In this document: in pieces, positions 1 through 6,276 of the stretch | Numbering within the stretch: the stretch's first letter is position 1 | How the letters are laid out: each line of letters begins with the position of its first letter | Source: Lachnospiraceae bacterium | Lineage (GTDB): Bacteria; Bacillota; Clostridia; Lachnospirales; Lachnospiraceae | DNA length: 38,771 bases | NCBI GenBank assembly: GCA_024684085.1 | Contig: JAIKXM010000013.1 | Location: 1-38,771 of the forward strand | Direction of reading: 5' to 3' | Program-made: the position numbers and the translations under genes | Notes under the pieces: generated by a model | Seen by the model: the letters and a program-made list of their open reading frames with translations, nothing else | What the model was told of the DNA's origin: nothing | The model's database searches: none

Positions 1-145
1 TGTGGAGTGTACAAGAACTTGTGAGTAGTGTGTTATTTATAACCACCAAAACATACACTTTGAAGCAGTAAGAAGTATCCGTGAGGACTTCAATTTCTCG
101 ATGTGTTTGAGTATATTTGAACACATTTTGAGTGGCAGGAATATA
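1..145. other. Upstream region of trpG, no gene recognised
   Basis: The first 145 bases contain no reading frame that I can match to the end of trpE, the usual upstream partner of trpG. The longest open frame (bases 3-71) translates to a short peptide with no resemblance to the anthranilate synthase component I C-terminus. A weak 6-bp inverted repeat (TGTGTT at 101-106 and AACACA at 119-124) lies ahead of the trpG ribosome binding site. No T-box or terminator is apparent. Whether trpE lies further upstream cannot be judged from this window. Confidence 0.5.
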
Positions 146-721
146 ATGATTCTCTTGTTGGATAATTATGACAGCTTCTCATACAATGTATTTCAGCTGG
201 TGGGAAGCATTGAACCGGATATAAAAGTCGTGCGTAATGATGAGATAACAATAGAAGAGATAGCCGCAATGCATCCCGAAGCTATCATCATTTCGCCGGG
301 ACCCGGAAGGCCGGCAGACGCGGGTGTATGCGAGGATGTGATCAGGACTTTCCATAAGGAGATCCCGATACTTGGCATCTGCCTTGGACATCAGGCTATA
401 TGCGAAGCCTTTGGCGCAACGGTTTCCTATGCTTCCAAGCTGATGCATGGTAAGCAGCAGAATATCAAAAAAACAGGCGATTCGGTTCTGTTCAAAGGCT
501 TAGGTGACAGCTTCCCCGCGGCGAGATATCATTCCCTTGCCGTTATCCCCGATACTCTGCCTGAGGAACTTAAGGTTACGGCTGTTAGCATCGAAGGGGA
601 TGTGATGGCGATCGAGCATACGGAGTATCCCGTATTCGGACTTCAGTTCCATCCGGAATCGGTTATGACTCCCGACGGTAAGAAGATGATCGAGAATTTC
701 TTCGCAGTATGCAGAAAGTGA
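146..721 (+). CDS. trpG: Anthranilate synthase component II (glutamine amidotransferase)
   Basis: A 191-aa class I glutamine amidotransferase that supplies ammonia to TrpE for making anthranilate from chorismate. The N-terminus MILLLDNYDSFSYN is typical of TrpG/PabA. The nucleophile is C79 in GICLGHQ, and the catalytic pair is H169 and E171 in FHPES. The oxyanion segment SPGPGRP lies at residues 50-56. I chose ATG 146 because GGCAGGA sits 5 bases upstream; an ATG at 101 would add 15 unrelated residues and has no clear ribosome binding site. It is first of six trp genes here, about 60 bases ahead of trpD. PabA, the folate-pathway enzyme, is nearly identical in sequence and may be served by the same subunit, but the operon context supports TrpG. 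No trpE is visible upstream. Confidence 0.93.
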   Translation: MILLLDNYDSFSYNVFQLVGSIEPDIKVVRNDEITIEEIAAMHPEAIIISPGPGRPADAGVCEDVIRTFHKEIPILGICLGHQAICEAFGATVSYASKLMHGKQQNIKKTGDSVLFKGLGDSFPAARYHSLAVIPDTLPEELKVTAVSIEGDVMAIEHTEYPVFGLQFHPESVMTPDGKKMIENFFAVCRK

Positions 722-782
722 TGCGAAGGGAATACATAAGAATAAAAGAACAGCAATATAGAAAGAAAAGAGGAAAAATGAT

Positions 783-1805
783 ATGATTTCAGAAGCGATC
801 AAAAAAGTAGTCGATAAGCAGGATCTTACATATGAAGAAGCTTATCAGGTTATGAATGAGATAATGAACGGTGAAACAAGCCAGGTGCAGAATGCGGCAT
901 TTCTTGCTGCACTTTCGACAAAGAGTGCAAAGGCAGAGACAACAGATGAGATCTCAGCCTGTGCGGCAGCAATGCGTGAGCATGCGACACCCGTTGATCT
1001 TGCTGAGTATGACAATTACGAGATCGTAGGTACCGGCGGAGACGGCGCGCATACCTTCAATATATCAACTACTGCGGCGATCGTTGCGGCAGCAGGCGGA
1101 ATGAAGGTGAGCAAGCACGGTAACAGGGCTGCTTCATCTCTGTGCGGAACGGCGGATTGTCAGGAAGCTCTCGGAGTTAATATTGATCAGTCACCTGAAA
1201 AATGCAGGGAACTGATCGAGAAGGTCGGCTTATGTTTCTTCTTCGCTCAGAAGTATCATTCATCGATGAAGTATGTAGGTGGTATCCGTAAGGAACTTGG
1301 TATCAGAACAGTATTCAATATCCTTGGACCCCTTACCAATCCCGGCAGACCTAAGAGATTCCTTCTCGGCGTATATGATGAATACCTTGTTCATCCCCTT
1401 ACACGTGTCTTAAGCGATCTGGGCGTACAGCGCGGAATGGTAGTATATGGAATGGACAGACTTGATGAGATCTCAGCCGTTGGAGAGACTCTTGTCAGTG
1501 AGTTCAAAGATGGATGGTCTAAGACATATAAGATAAGACCTGAGGACTTTGGACTTGCATCAGGTACCAAGGAAGAGCTTAAGGGCGGTACACCTGAAGA
1601 GAATGCGCGTATAACAAGAGGTATTCTTGATGGTTCTATTCAGGGAACTAAGCTCAATGCGGTTCTTATGAATGCGGGTGCTTCATTGTATATCGGTGGC
1701 AAGGCCGACAGTATTGCAGACGGGATCAAGCTTGCCGGTGAACTGATCGATTCCGGCGCCGCGCTGAAGACTCTGGATCTGTATGTTGAACTTAGTAATA
1801 AGTAA
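783..1805 (+). CDS. trpD: Anthranilate phosphoribosyltransferase
   Basis: A 340-aa enzyme that transfers the phosphoribosyl group of PRPP to anthranilate, the second step of tryptophan synthesis. The family fingerprint is clear: the PRPP-binding GTGGDG loop at residues 83-88, NIST at 93-96, and KHGNRAASS at 111-119. Length is normal for a stand-alone TrpD (about 335-345 aa), so it is not fused to TrpG. The ATG at 783 has AGAGG about 9 bases upstream; an overlapping ATG at 778 is in another frame. It is followed by the longest intergenic gap in the operon, about 180 bases before trpC, which could hold an internal regulatory site or promoter. Confidence 0.95.
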   Translation: MISEAIKKVVDKQDLTYEEAYQVMNEIMNGETSQVQNAAFLAALSTKSAKAETTDEISACAAAMREHATPVDLAEYDNYEIVGTGGDGAHTFNISTTAAIVAAAGGMKVSKHGNRAASSLCGTADCQEALGVNIDQSPEKCRELIEKVGLCFFFAQKYHSSMKYVGGIRKELGIRTVFNILGPLTNPGRPKRFLLGVYDEYLVHPLTRVLSDLGVQRGMVVYGMDRLDEISAVGETLVSEFKDGWSKTYKIRPEDFGLASGTKEELKGGTPEENARITRGILDGSIQGTKLNAVLMNAGASLYIGGKADSIADGIKLAGELIDSGAALKTLDLYVELSNK

Positions 1806-1983
1806 GATATAAGCAGGCTTTTTATTAATATGCTGCTTCGGCAATCTAATTAGATCATTACCACTTATGGCTTCGGGCTTTGGTTTTTAAGTTTTTTGCG
1901 ACAGATTGCGCAAGCCTATTACATAAAAAGGAATTAATTATTATAGATAATATGACACATATGTCATATTTTGATGTGTGGAT
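1806..1983 (+). promoter_or_regulatory. trpD-trpC gap with inverted repeat and possible leader peptide
   Basis: This gap interrupts an otherwise tightly packed operon. Just before trpC it carries a perfect 9-bp inverted repeat, AATATGACA at 1949-1957 and TGTCATATT at 1962-1970, with a 4-base centre (CATA). An 11-codon reading frame beginning at ATG 1952 crosses the repeat and ends with TGA 1985-1987, overlapping the trpC ATG at 1984; it includes one Trp codon (1979-1981). The nearest purine-rich stretch (AAAAAGGA, 1925-1932) is rather far from that ATG. The repeat could be an operator or an RNA hairpin covering the trpC start. There is no obvious terminator, so classic attenuation is not supported. 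Confidence 0.4.
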
Positions 1984-2805
1984 ATGAGTGAAGATATTCT
2001 GGTAACGATAGGTAATCGTACAAAAGAAAGAATTGAAGAAGAGAAGAAGAAAACGCCTCTCAGTGCTGTGAGAGCGGCTGCAGAAGAGAGGATCGTATAC
2101 GGATCAAAGTCGGGCAAGAGACTTCCTGACTTCCGTGAGGCGTTATTCGCTTCCGGTATGTCGTACATATGCGAGGTTAAGAAGGCTTCGCCTTCCAAAG
2201 GTCTGATCGCCCCTGTTTTTCCATATGTGGAGGTAGCCAGGGAATATGAGAGTGCAGGTGCCTCTGCGATATCCTGTCTGACTGAGCCGTACTGGTTCCT
2301 CGGGAGTGACAGATATCTGGAGGAGATCGTCGAGACCGTTAATATACCGGTGCTCAGGAAGGACTTTACGGTTGATGAGTATATGATATATCAGGCGTGT
2401 GCGATGGGTGCTTCGGCGGTGCTTCTTATCTGCTCGCTGTTGGATAAGGGGCAGTTGAAAGCGTATCATCAGCTGGCAACGGAACTGGGACTTAGTGTGC
2501 TGACCGAGACTCATGATGAGCATGAGATTGAGACTGCCATTGAGGTTGGGGCAGAGATAATCGGTGTTAATAATCGTAATCTCCGTAATTTCAATGTGGA
2601 CAGGTCGAACAGCGTGCGATTGAGGGAAATGGTTCCGGCGGATAAGATATTCGTGTCCGAGAGTGGAATAAAGACGGCCGAAGATATCAGGGAACTGTAT
2701 AATGCCGGAGTTGATGCGGTGCTTATCGGTGAGACTCTGATGCGTAGTGACGATAAGGCCGGTATGATAAGATCATTTAATGAAGCGCTCCGGGGTGACG
2801 TATGA
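1984..2805 (+). CDS. trpC: Indole-3-glycerol phosphate synthase
   Basis: A 273-aa TIM-barrel enzyme that closes carboxyphenylaminodeoxyribulose phosphate into indole-3-glycerol phosphate. Landmarks are the catalytic-lysine strand EVKKASPSKG in the first third, VLRKDFTVDEYMIYQA in the middle, the IGVNNRNLRNFNVD segment, and the phosphate-binding end SESGIKTAEDI and AVLIGETLMRS. The start is uncertain: GTG 1978 is in frame 6 bases earlier, and neither has a strong ribosome binding site; I took the ATG. Its stop at 2803-2805 is one base from the trpF ATG, so translation is probably coupled. It is a monofunctional enzyme, not the TrpC-TrpF fusion found in enterobacteria. Confidence 0.94.
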   Translation: MSEDILVTIGNRTKERIEEEKKKTPLSAVRAAAEERIVYGSKSGKRLPDFREALFASGMSYICEVKKASPSKGLIAPVFPYVEVAREYESAGASAISCLTEPYWFLGSDRYLEEIVETVNIPVLRKDFTVDEYMIYQACAMGASAVLLICSLLDKGQLKAYHQLATELGLSVLTETHDEHEIETAIEVGAEIIGVNNRNLRNFNVDRSNSVRLREMVPADKIFVSESGIKTAEDIRELYNAGVDAVLIGETLMRSDDKAGMIRSFNEALRGDV

Positions 2806-2806
2806 T

Positions 2807-3538
2807 ATGAAGACCGGAATTAAGATATGCGGGCTTTCGAGGATCGAGGATATTAGGGCAGTTAATGAGCTGAAGCCTGATTACTGCGGGTTCATAATCG
2901 ATTATCCTAAGAGCAGACGTAATGTGAATCCGGAAAAAGTCAGGGAACTCACTGCCTTGCTTGACAGAAGTGCTGTCGTGCCCGTGGGAGTCTTCGTGAA
3001 TAAAGATGTTGAGGAAGTTGCCCGTGCGCTGAATGACGGGATCATTGATATCGCCCAGCTTCACGGTGATGAGGATGCTGAATATATACGCAGACTTAAG
3101 AGCTTAAGTGACAAGCGTGTCATAAAAGCCTTTACGATGTCAGCTGCCGATCCGGTCAATCGTTTAAGGGAGACTGCAAGAGCTGTGATTAGCTGTAAGG
3201 CCGATCATGTGCTATTGGACAGTGGAAGAGGCAGCGGCAAGGTATTTGACTGGAAGACGGTAAGGAATATTCTCATTGAAGAGGCTTCAGCCAATGCAGG
3301 TCCTTCAGATCCGGATAAGGTGAATAAAGATCATAATGATCTTAAGGAAACCCCGGAACTTACGGACATTCTTGGTGACTGGTTCTTGGCAGGAGGACTA
3401 AATTCCGATAATATAGAAGAAGCGATCGCAGTCTTTCACCCGTTTGCCGTTGATCTGTCGGGGGCGGTCGAGACCGATGGATTGAAAGACAAAGAGAAGA
3501 TGCGATTTTTCATTGAAAAAATAAGGAGATTAGGATGA
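2807..3538 (+). CDS. trpF: Phosphoribosylanthranilate isomerase with an unusual insert
   Basis: A 243-aa isomerase that converts phosphoribosylanthranilate to its deoxyribulose form. The catalytic cysteine is C8 in KICGLSR, the catalytic aspartate is D138 in [10 protein letters not shown], and the C-terminal phosphate-binding strands are FLAGGL and [10 protein letters not shown]. The family is usually about 200-220 aa; here residues of roughly 159-187, rich in Asp, Asn, Lys and Glu, form an extra stretch between DWKTVRNI and the FLAGGL strand. ATG 2807 is chosen because a GGGGT ribosome binding site precedes it and it follows the trpC stop by one base; an upstream in-frame start at 2780 would overlap trpC. 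Its stop overlaps the trpB start (ATGA). Confidence 0.93.
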   Translation: MKTGIKICGLSRIEDIRAVNELKPDYCGFIIDYPKSRRNVNPEKVRELTALLDRSAVVPVGVFVNKDVEEVARALNDGIIDIAQLHGDEDAEYIRRLKSLSDKRVIKAFTMSAADPVNRLRETARAVISCKADHVLLDSGRGSGKVFDWKTVRNILIEEASANAGPSDPDKVNKDHNDLKETPELTDILGDWFLAGGLNSDNIEEAIAVFHPFAVDLSGAVETDGLKDKEKMRFFIEKIRRLG

Positions 3539-4728
3539 TGGCAGATAGAAAGGGAAGATTCGGACAGCATGGCGGACAATATATTCCCGAGACGCTAATG
3601 AATGCGGTGCTGGAACTTGAGGAGGCATATGAGCATTATAAGAACGATCCCGAGTTCAACAGGGAATTGGATGAGTTGCTGAACAGTTACGGCGGCAGAC
3701 CTTCGCGCCTTTATTATGCGCAGAGGATGACTGAGGATCTGGGCGGAGCGAGGATATATCTTAAGAGGGAAGACCTTAATCATACAGGTGCTCATAAGAT
3801 CAATAATGTGCTCGGTCAGGCGCTTTTGGCTAAGAAGATGGGCAAGACACGACTTATTGCGGAGACGGGTGCAGGTCAGCATGGTGTTGCAACGGCAACG
3901 GCGGCGGCGCTTATGGGCATGGAGTGTGTTGTCTTCATGGGTAAGGAAGATACCATAAGGCAGGCGCTGAATGTATACAGAATGAAGCTTCTCGGTGCGA
4001 CTGTTATTCCGGTTGAGAGTGGAACGGCTACACTTAAGGACGCGTGTTCGGCTGCTTTTAAAGAATGGACAGGAAGGATAGAAGATACGCACTATTGTCT
4101 CGGTTCTGTAATGGGACCTCATCCTTTTCCTACGATAGTAAGGGATTTTCAGGCAGTTATATCCAAGGAGATCAAGGAGCAGTGCCTTGAAGCCGAAGGC
4201 AGATTGCCGGATGCCGTATTGGCATGTGTTGGAGGCGGTTCCAACGCGATCGGATCTTTTTACAATTTCATTAATGACACGGATGTCAGATTGATCGGAT
4301 GTGAGGCTGCGGGGCGAGGCGTCAATACAGCTGAGACGGCTGCAACCATCGCGACCGGTAAGCTTGGTATATTCCATGGAATGAAGAGTTATTTCTGTCA
4401 GGATGAATATGGGCAGATCGCGCCGGTTTATTCGATTTCGGCAGGTCTTGATTATCCCGGAATAGGTCCTGAGCATGCCAATCTCTATGATACGGGCAGG
4501 GCTGAATATGTTCCGGTGACCGATGAAGAGGCGGTACAGGCGTTTGAGTATCTTGCCAGAACAGAAGGTATAATACCCGCCATCGAGAGCGCTCATGCGG
4601 TGGCTCATGCCATGAAGATCGTGCCTCAGATGGATAAAGATAAGATAGTTGTGATAACGATCTCCGGAAGAGGAGATAAGGATTGCGCCGCTATAGCAAG
4701 GTATCGCGGTGAGCAGATCAATGAATAG
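3535..4728 (+). CDS. trpB: Tryptophan synthase beta chain
   Basis: A 397-aa PLP enzyme that condenses indole with serine. The PLP lysine is K88 in HTGAHKINN, and the phosphate-binding loop GGGSNAIG is present, as is the [12 protein letters not shown]-terminus typical of TrpB1 (the form that works with TrpA). The start ATG at 3535 overlaps the trpF stop at 3536-3538; a second ATG follows at 3538, so the first residue may be Met1 or Met2. AAGGAG lies at 3523-3528. It forms the alpha2-beta2 complex with TrpA encoded 25 bases downstream, with indole channelled between subunits. A long antisense open frame on the other strand is a shadow of this gene. Confidence 0.97.
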   Translation: MMADRKGRFGQHGGQYIPETLMNAVLELEEAYEHYKNDPEFNRELDELLNSYGGRPSRLYYAQRMTEDLGGARIYLKREDLNHTGAHKINNVLGQALLAKKMGKTRLIAETGAGQHGVATATAAALMGMECVVFMGKEDTIRQALNVYRMKLLGATVIPVESGTATLKDACSAAFKEWTGRIEDTHYCLGSVMGPHPFPTIVRDFQAVISKEIKEQCLEAEGRLPDAVLACVGGGSNAIGSFYNFINDTDVRLIGCEAAGRGVNTAETAATIATGKLGIFHGMKSYFCQDEYGQIAPVYSISAGLDYPGIGPEHANLYDTGRAEYVPVTDEEAVQAFEYLARTEGIIPAIESAHAVAHAMKIVPQMDKDKIVVITISGRGDKDCAAIARYRGEQINE

Positions 4729-4753
4729 ATTACAGAAGGAGTGACAGCTGATT

Positions 4754-5530
4754 ATGGCTAAGAATATTAGAGATGCATTTAGCAACGGCAAGGCGTTCAT
4801 ACCTTTTATCACCGCAGGCGATCCGACGCTTGAAGTTACGGAGGAGCTGGTTCTTGCAATGGCTGATGCGGGAGCAAGTCTTATAGAGATCGGTATTCCT
4901 TTTTCGGATCCTACGGCAGAAGGCCCGGTTATAATGGCGGCCAATGAACGATCTCTTGCACAGGGAACTACAACGGATAAAGTCTTCGAAATGGTAGCGA
5001 ATATCAGAAAGCATTCCGATATTCCACTGGTCTTCATGACCTATGCCAATGTTGTATATTCATATGGTAGTGACAGATTTGCCACAAGGGCAGAAGAACT
5101 TGGTGTCAGCGGAGTGATCTTGCCGGATGTTCCGTATGAAGAGAGGGAAGAATTCAAGGAAGATCTCAACGCACATAATGTTGCATTGATATCTATGATA
5201 GCACCTACTTCGGATGAGAGGATCGCAATGATCGCAGGTGAAGCAGAAGGCTTCCTGTACATAGTTTCATCACTTGGTGTTACAGGTACAAGAGACAGTA
5301 TTACTTCAGATATCGCATCCATGGTTAAGAGGGTTCGTGAAGCTTCTGATATTCCATGTGCGGTTGGATTCGGTATCTCATCACCTGAGCAGGCTAAGGC
5401 CATGGCTGATATATCGGACGGCGCAATAGTAGGTTCGGCTATCGTCAGATTATGCGGACAGTATGGCAAGGACTGCGTACCATATATCAAGGATTTTGTT
5501 AAGAGTTTTACAGATAAGCTTGCGGAATAG
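4754..5530 (+). CDS. trpA: Tryptophan synthase alpha chain (Asp60-to-Glu variant)
   Basis: A 258-aa TIM barrel that cleaves indole-3-glycerol phosphate to indole and glyceraldehyde 3-phosphate. The catalytic glutamate is E45 in IEIGIPFSDP, equivalent to E. coli Glu49. The second catalytic acid, Asp60 in E. coli (SDPLADGP), is replaced by Glu here: SDPTAEGP, E56. The remaining active-site loops, SLGVTGTR and VGFGISSPEQA, look normal. A ribosome binding site, AGAAGGAG, lies at 4734-4741, 12 bases before the ATG. It is the last gene of the operon, followed within 15 bases by a strong terminator. I recall the TAEGP form from other Clostridia, so it is probably a lineage variant rather than inactivation. 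Confidence 0.96.
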   Translation: MAKNIRDAFSNGKAFIPFITAGDPTLEVTEELVLAMADAGASLIEIGIPFSDPTAEGPVIMAANERSLAQGTTTDKVFEMVANIRKHSDIPLVFMTYANVVYSYGSDRFATRAEELGVSGVILPDVPYEEREEFKEDLNAHNVALISMIAPTSDERIAMIAGEAEGFLYIVSSLGVTGTRDSITSDIASMVKRVREASDIPCAVGFGISSPEQAKAMADISDGAIVGSAIVRLCGQYGKDCVPYIKDFVKSFTDKLAE

Positions 5531-5542
5531 AGCGTAGGAAAT

Positions 5543-5577
5543 ACGGCATAGTCGAGAATAGCGACTATGCCGTTTTG
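5543..5577 (+). terminator. Rho-independent terminator of the trp operon
   Basis: A perfect 12-bp stem, ACGGCATAGTCG (5543-5554) and CGACTATGCCGT (5562-5573), with a 7-base loop AGAATAG, followed by TTTTG. It sits 12 bases after the trpA stop codon and closes the trp operon. Confidence 0.92.
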
Positions 5578-5583
5578 TGTATA

Positions 5584-5764
5584 GCAACGAGCCGGATTGA
5601 GCGTCTGGCGCTTGCGCTTAGACGCTCAATCCGGCGACTGCCTACACCGAGAGACGAAGTCTCGAGGTGTGGGCAACGAGCCTAAGCTAGCGTCTGGCGC
5701 TTGCGCTTAGACGCTCAATCCGGCGACTGCGGACACCGAGCCTAAGTTAACGTCTGGCGCTTGC
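5584..5764. repeat. Palindromic intergenic repeat cluster, 2.5 copies
   Basis: An identical 41-bp core occurs at 5601-5641 and 5690-5730 (offset 89 bp), with a third partial copy of 14 bases (CGTCTGGCGCTTGC) at 5751-5764. The first copy forms a 16-bp perfect inverted repeat, GCCGGATTGAGCGTCT (5591-5606) and AGACGCTCAATCCGGC (5620-5635), whose 13-base loop contains the palindrome GCGCTTGCGC. Linker segments also repeat (GCAACGAGCC at 5584 and 5673; CCGAGCCTAAG-like before copies two and three). It looks like a REP/ERIC-type non-coding element. It lies between two converging controls, the trp terminator and the metal promoter. Confidence 0.85.
5644..5670. repeat. Hairpin with tandem G-A internal loop in the repeat cluster
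   Basis: Between the first two repeat cores, ACACC-GA-GAGAC-GAA-GTCTC-GA-GGTGT can fold into two 5-bp stems separated by opposed GA/GA, with a GAA loop. Opposed GA pairs are a known stabilising RNA motif (tandem sheared pairs), but the same symmetry could simply reflect DNA palindrome structure. Confidence 0.55.
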
Positions 5765-5798
5765 ATATAAGAATGAGTCGAAAAAGATCAAAAAAGAC

Positions 5799-5826
5799 TT
5801 GAATATTCTGCCGTATGGTATATAAT
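5799..5826 (+). promoter_or_regulatory. Promoter of the metal efflux operon
   Basis: TTGAAT at 5799-5804 and TATAAT at 5821-5826 with a 16-base spacer. The expected start of transcription, near 5833, falls inside the long inverted repeat at 5831-5864, the arrangement expected for a repressed promoter. Confidence 0.75.
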
Positions 5827-5830
5827 AACA

Positions 5831-5864
5831 ATTGAACATATGAATATGTATTCACATGTTCAAT
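5831..5864. promoter_or_regulatory. Putative ArsR-family operator (15-bp inverted repeat)
   Basis: ATTGAACATATGAAT (5831-5845) and ATTCACATGTTCAAT (5850-5864) form a 15-bp inverted repeat with one mismatch and a 4-base centre. It includes TGAA/TTCA half-sites similar to the AT-rich imperfect palindromes bound by CadC/SmtB-type repressors. It begins 5 bases after the -10 element. The ArsR repressor at 8328, last gene of the same unit, is the natural candidate to bind it and so regulate itself, the chaperone and the ATPase. Binding is inferred, not shown. Confidence 0.75.
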
Positions 5865-5958
5865 GATAAACAGTATATGCTTTAATTGGCAATCTGAGAT
5901 CAGTCATGGAAAACGAGCCGTATAAAGGCCGGGATTATTAATGAAAGAGGTAGATAAT

Positions 5959-6177
5959 ATGAAGAAGACTTACAAGATTGAAGTTGATTGTGCTAACTGT
6001 GCCAACAAGATGGAGGCAGCAGCTAAGGCTACCGAAGGTGTAGCCGACTGTGTGGTTAATTTCATGGCACTTAAGATGAACGTTGAGTTCGAAGAGAATG
6101 CCGATCCGAAGGGAGTAATGGAGAAGGTTCTGAAGAACTGTAAAAAGGTAGAGGATGACTGCGAGATCTATCTGTAG
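5959..6177 (+). CDS. HMA-domain metal-binding protein (CopZ-like)
   Basis: A 72-aa heavy-metal-associated (ferredoxin-like) domain protein. The metal-binding motif is CANC (C11 and C14) within EVDCANCANKMEAAAK. Length equals a single HMA domain, with no membrane segment, so it is cytoplasmic. It is immediately upstream of a P1B ATPase that lacks its own N-terminal HMA domain, which suggests this protein acts as a detached metal-delivery or regulatory domain for the pump. The ATG at 5959 has AAGAGGT 8 bases before it; an upstream in-frame ATG at 5941 would add six residues and has a weaker GGGA. Metal identity cannot be read from CANC alone; the neighbours favour Zn/Cd/Pb. Confidence 0.85.
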   Translation: MKKTYKIEVDCANCANKMEAAAKATEGVADCVVNFMALKMNVEFEENADPKGVMEKVLKNCKKVEDDCEIYL

Positions 6178-6276
6178 TCCCGGGTTGAGCGAATGTGTTC
6201 TTAAGGACAGGATACTAAAAAGGCCGGTATGATTTGGAAATCCGGCTGTAGTCTCAGATGAAACGGAAACAAACTT

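Noticed and set aside
1-145. 3' end of trpE or a tryptophan T-box upstream of trpG
   Set aside because: None of the frames resembles the TrpE C-terminus and no T-box core is present.
3595-5037. A 480-codon open frame on the minus strand opposite trpB and trpA
   Set aside because: It is fully antisense to two well-supported trp genes, has a Ser/Arg/Cys/His-rich composition typical of shadow frames, and shows no domain or ribosome binding site.
5584-5764. CRISPR array
   Set aside because: The cores are self-complementary, the spacing is uneven (89 and 60 bases), linkers are related to each other rather than unique, and no cas gene is in the window.
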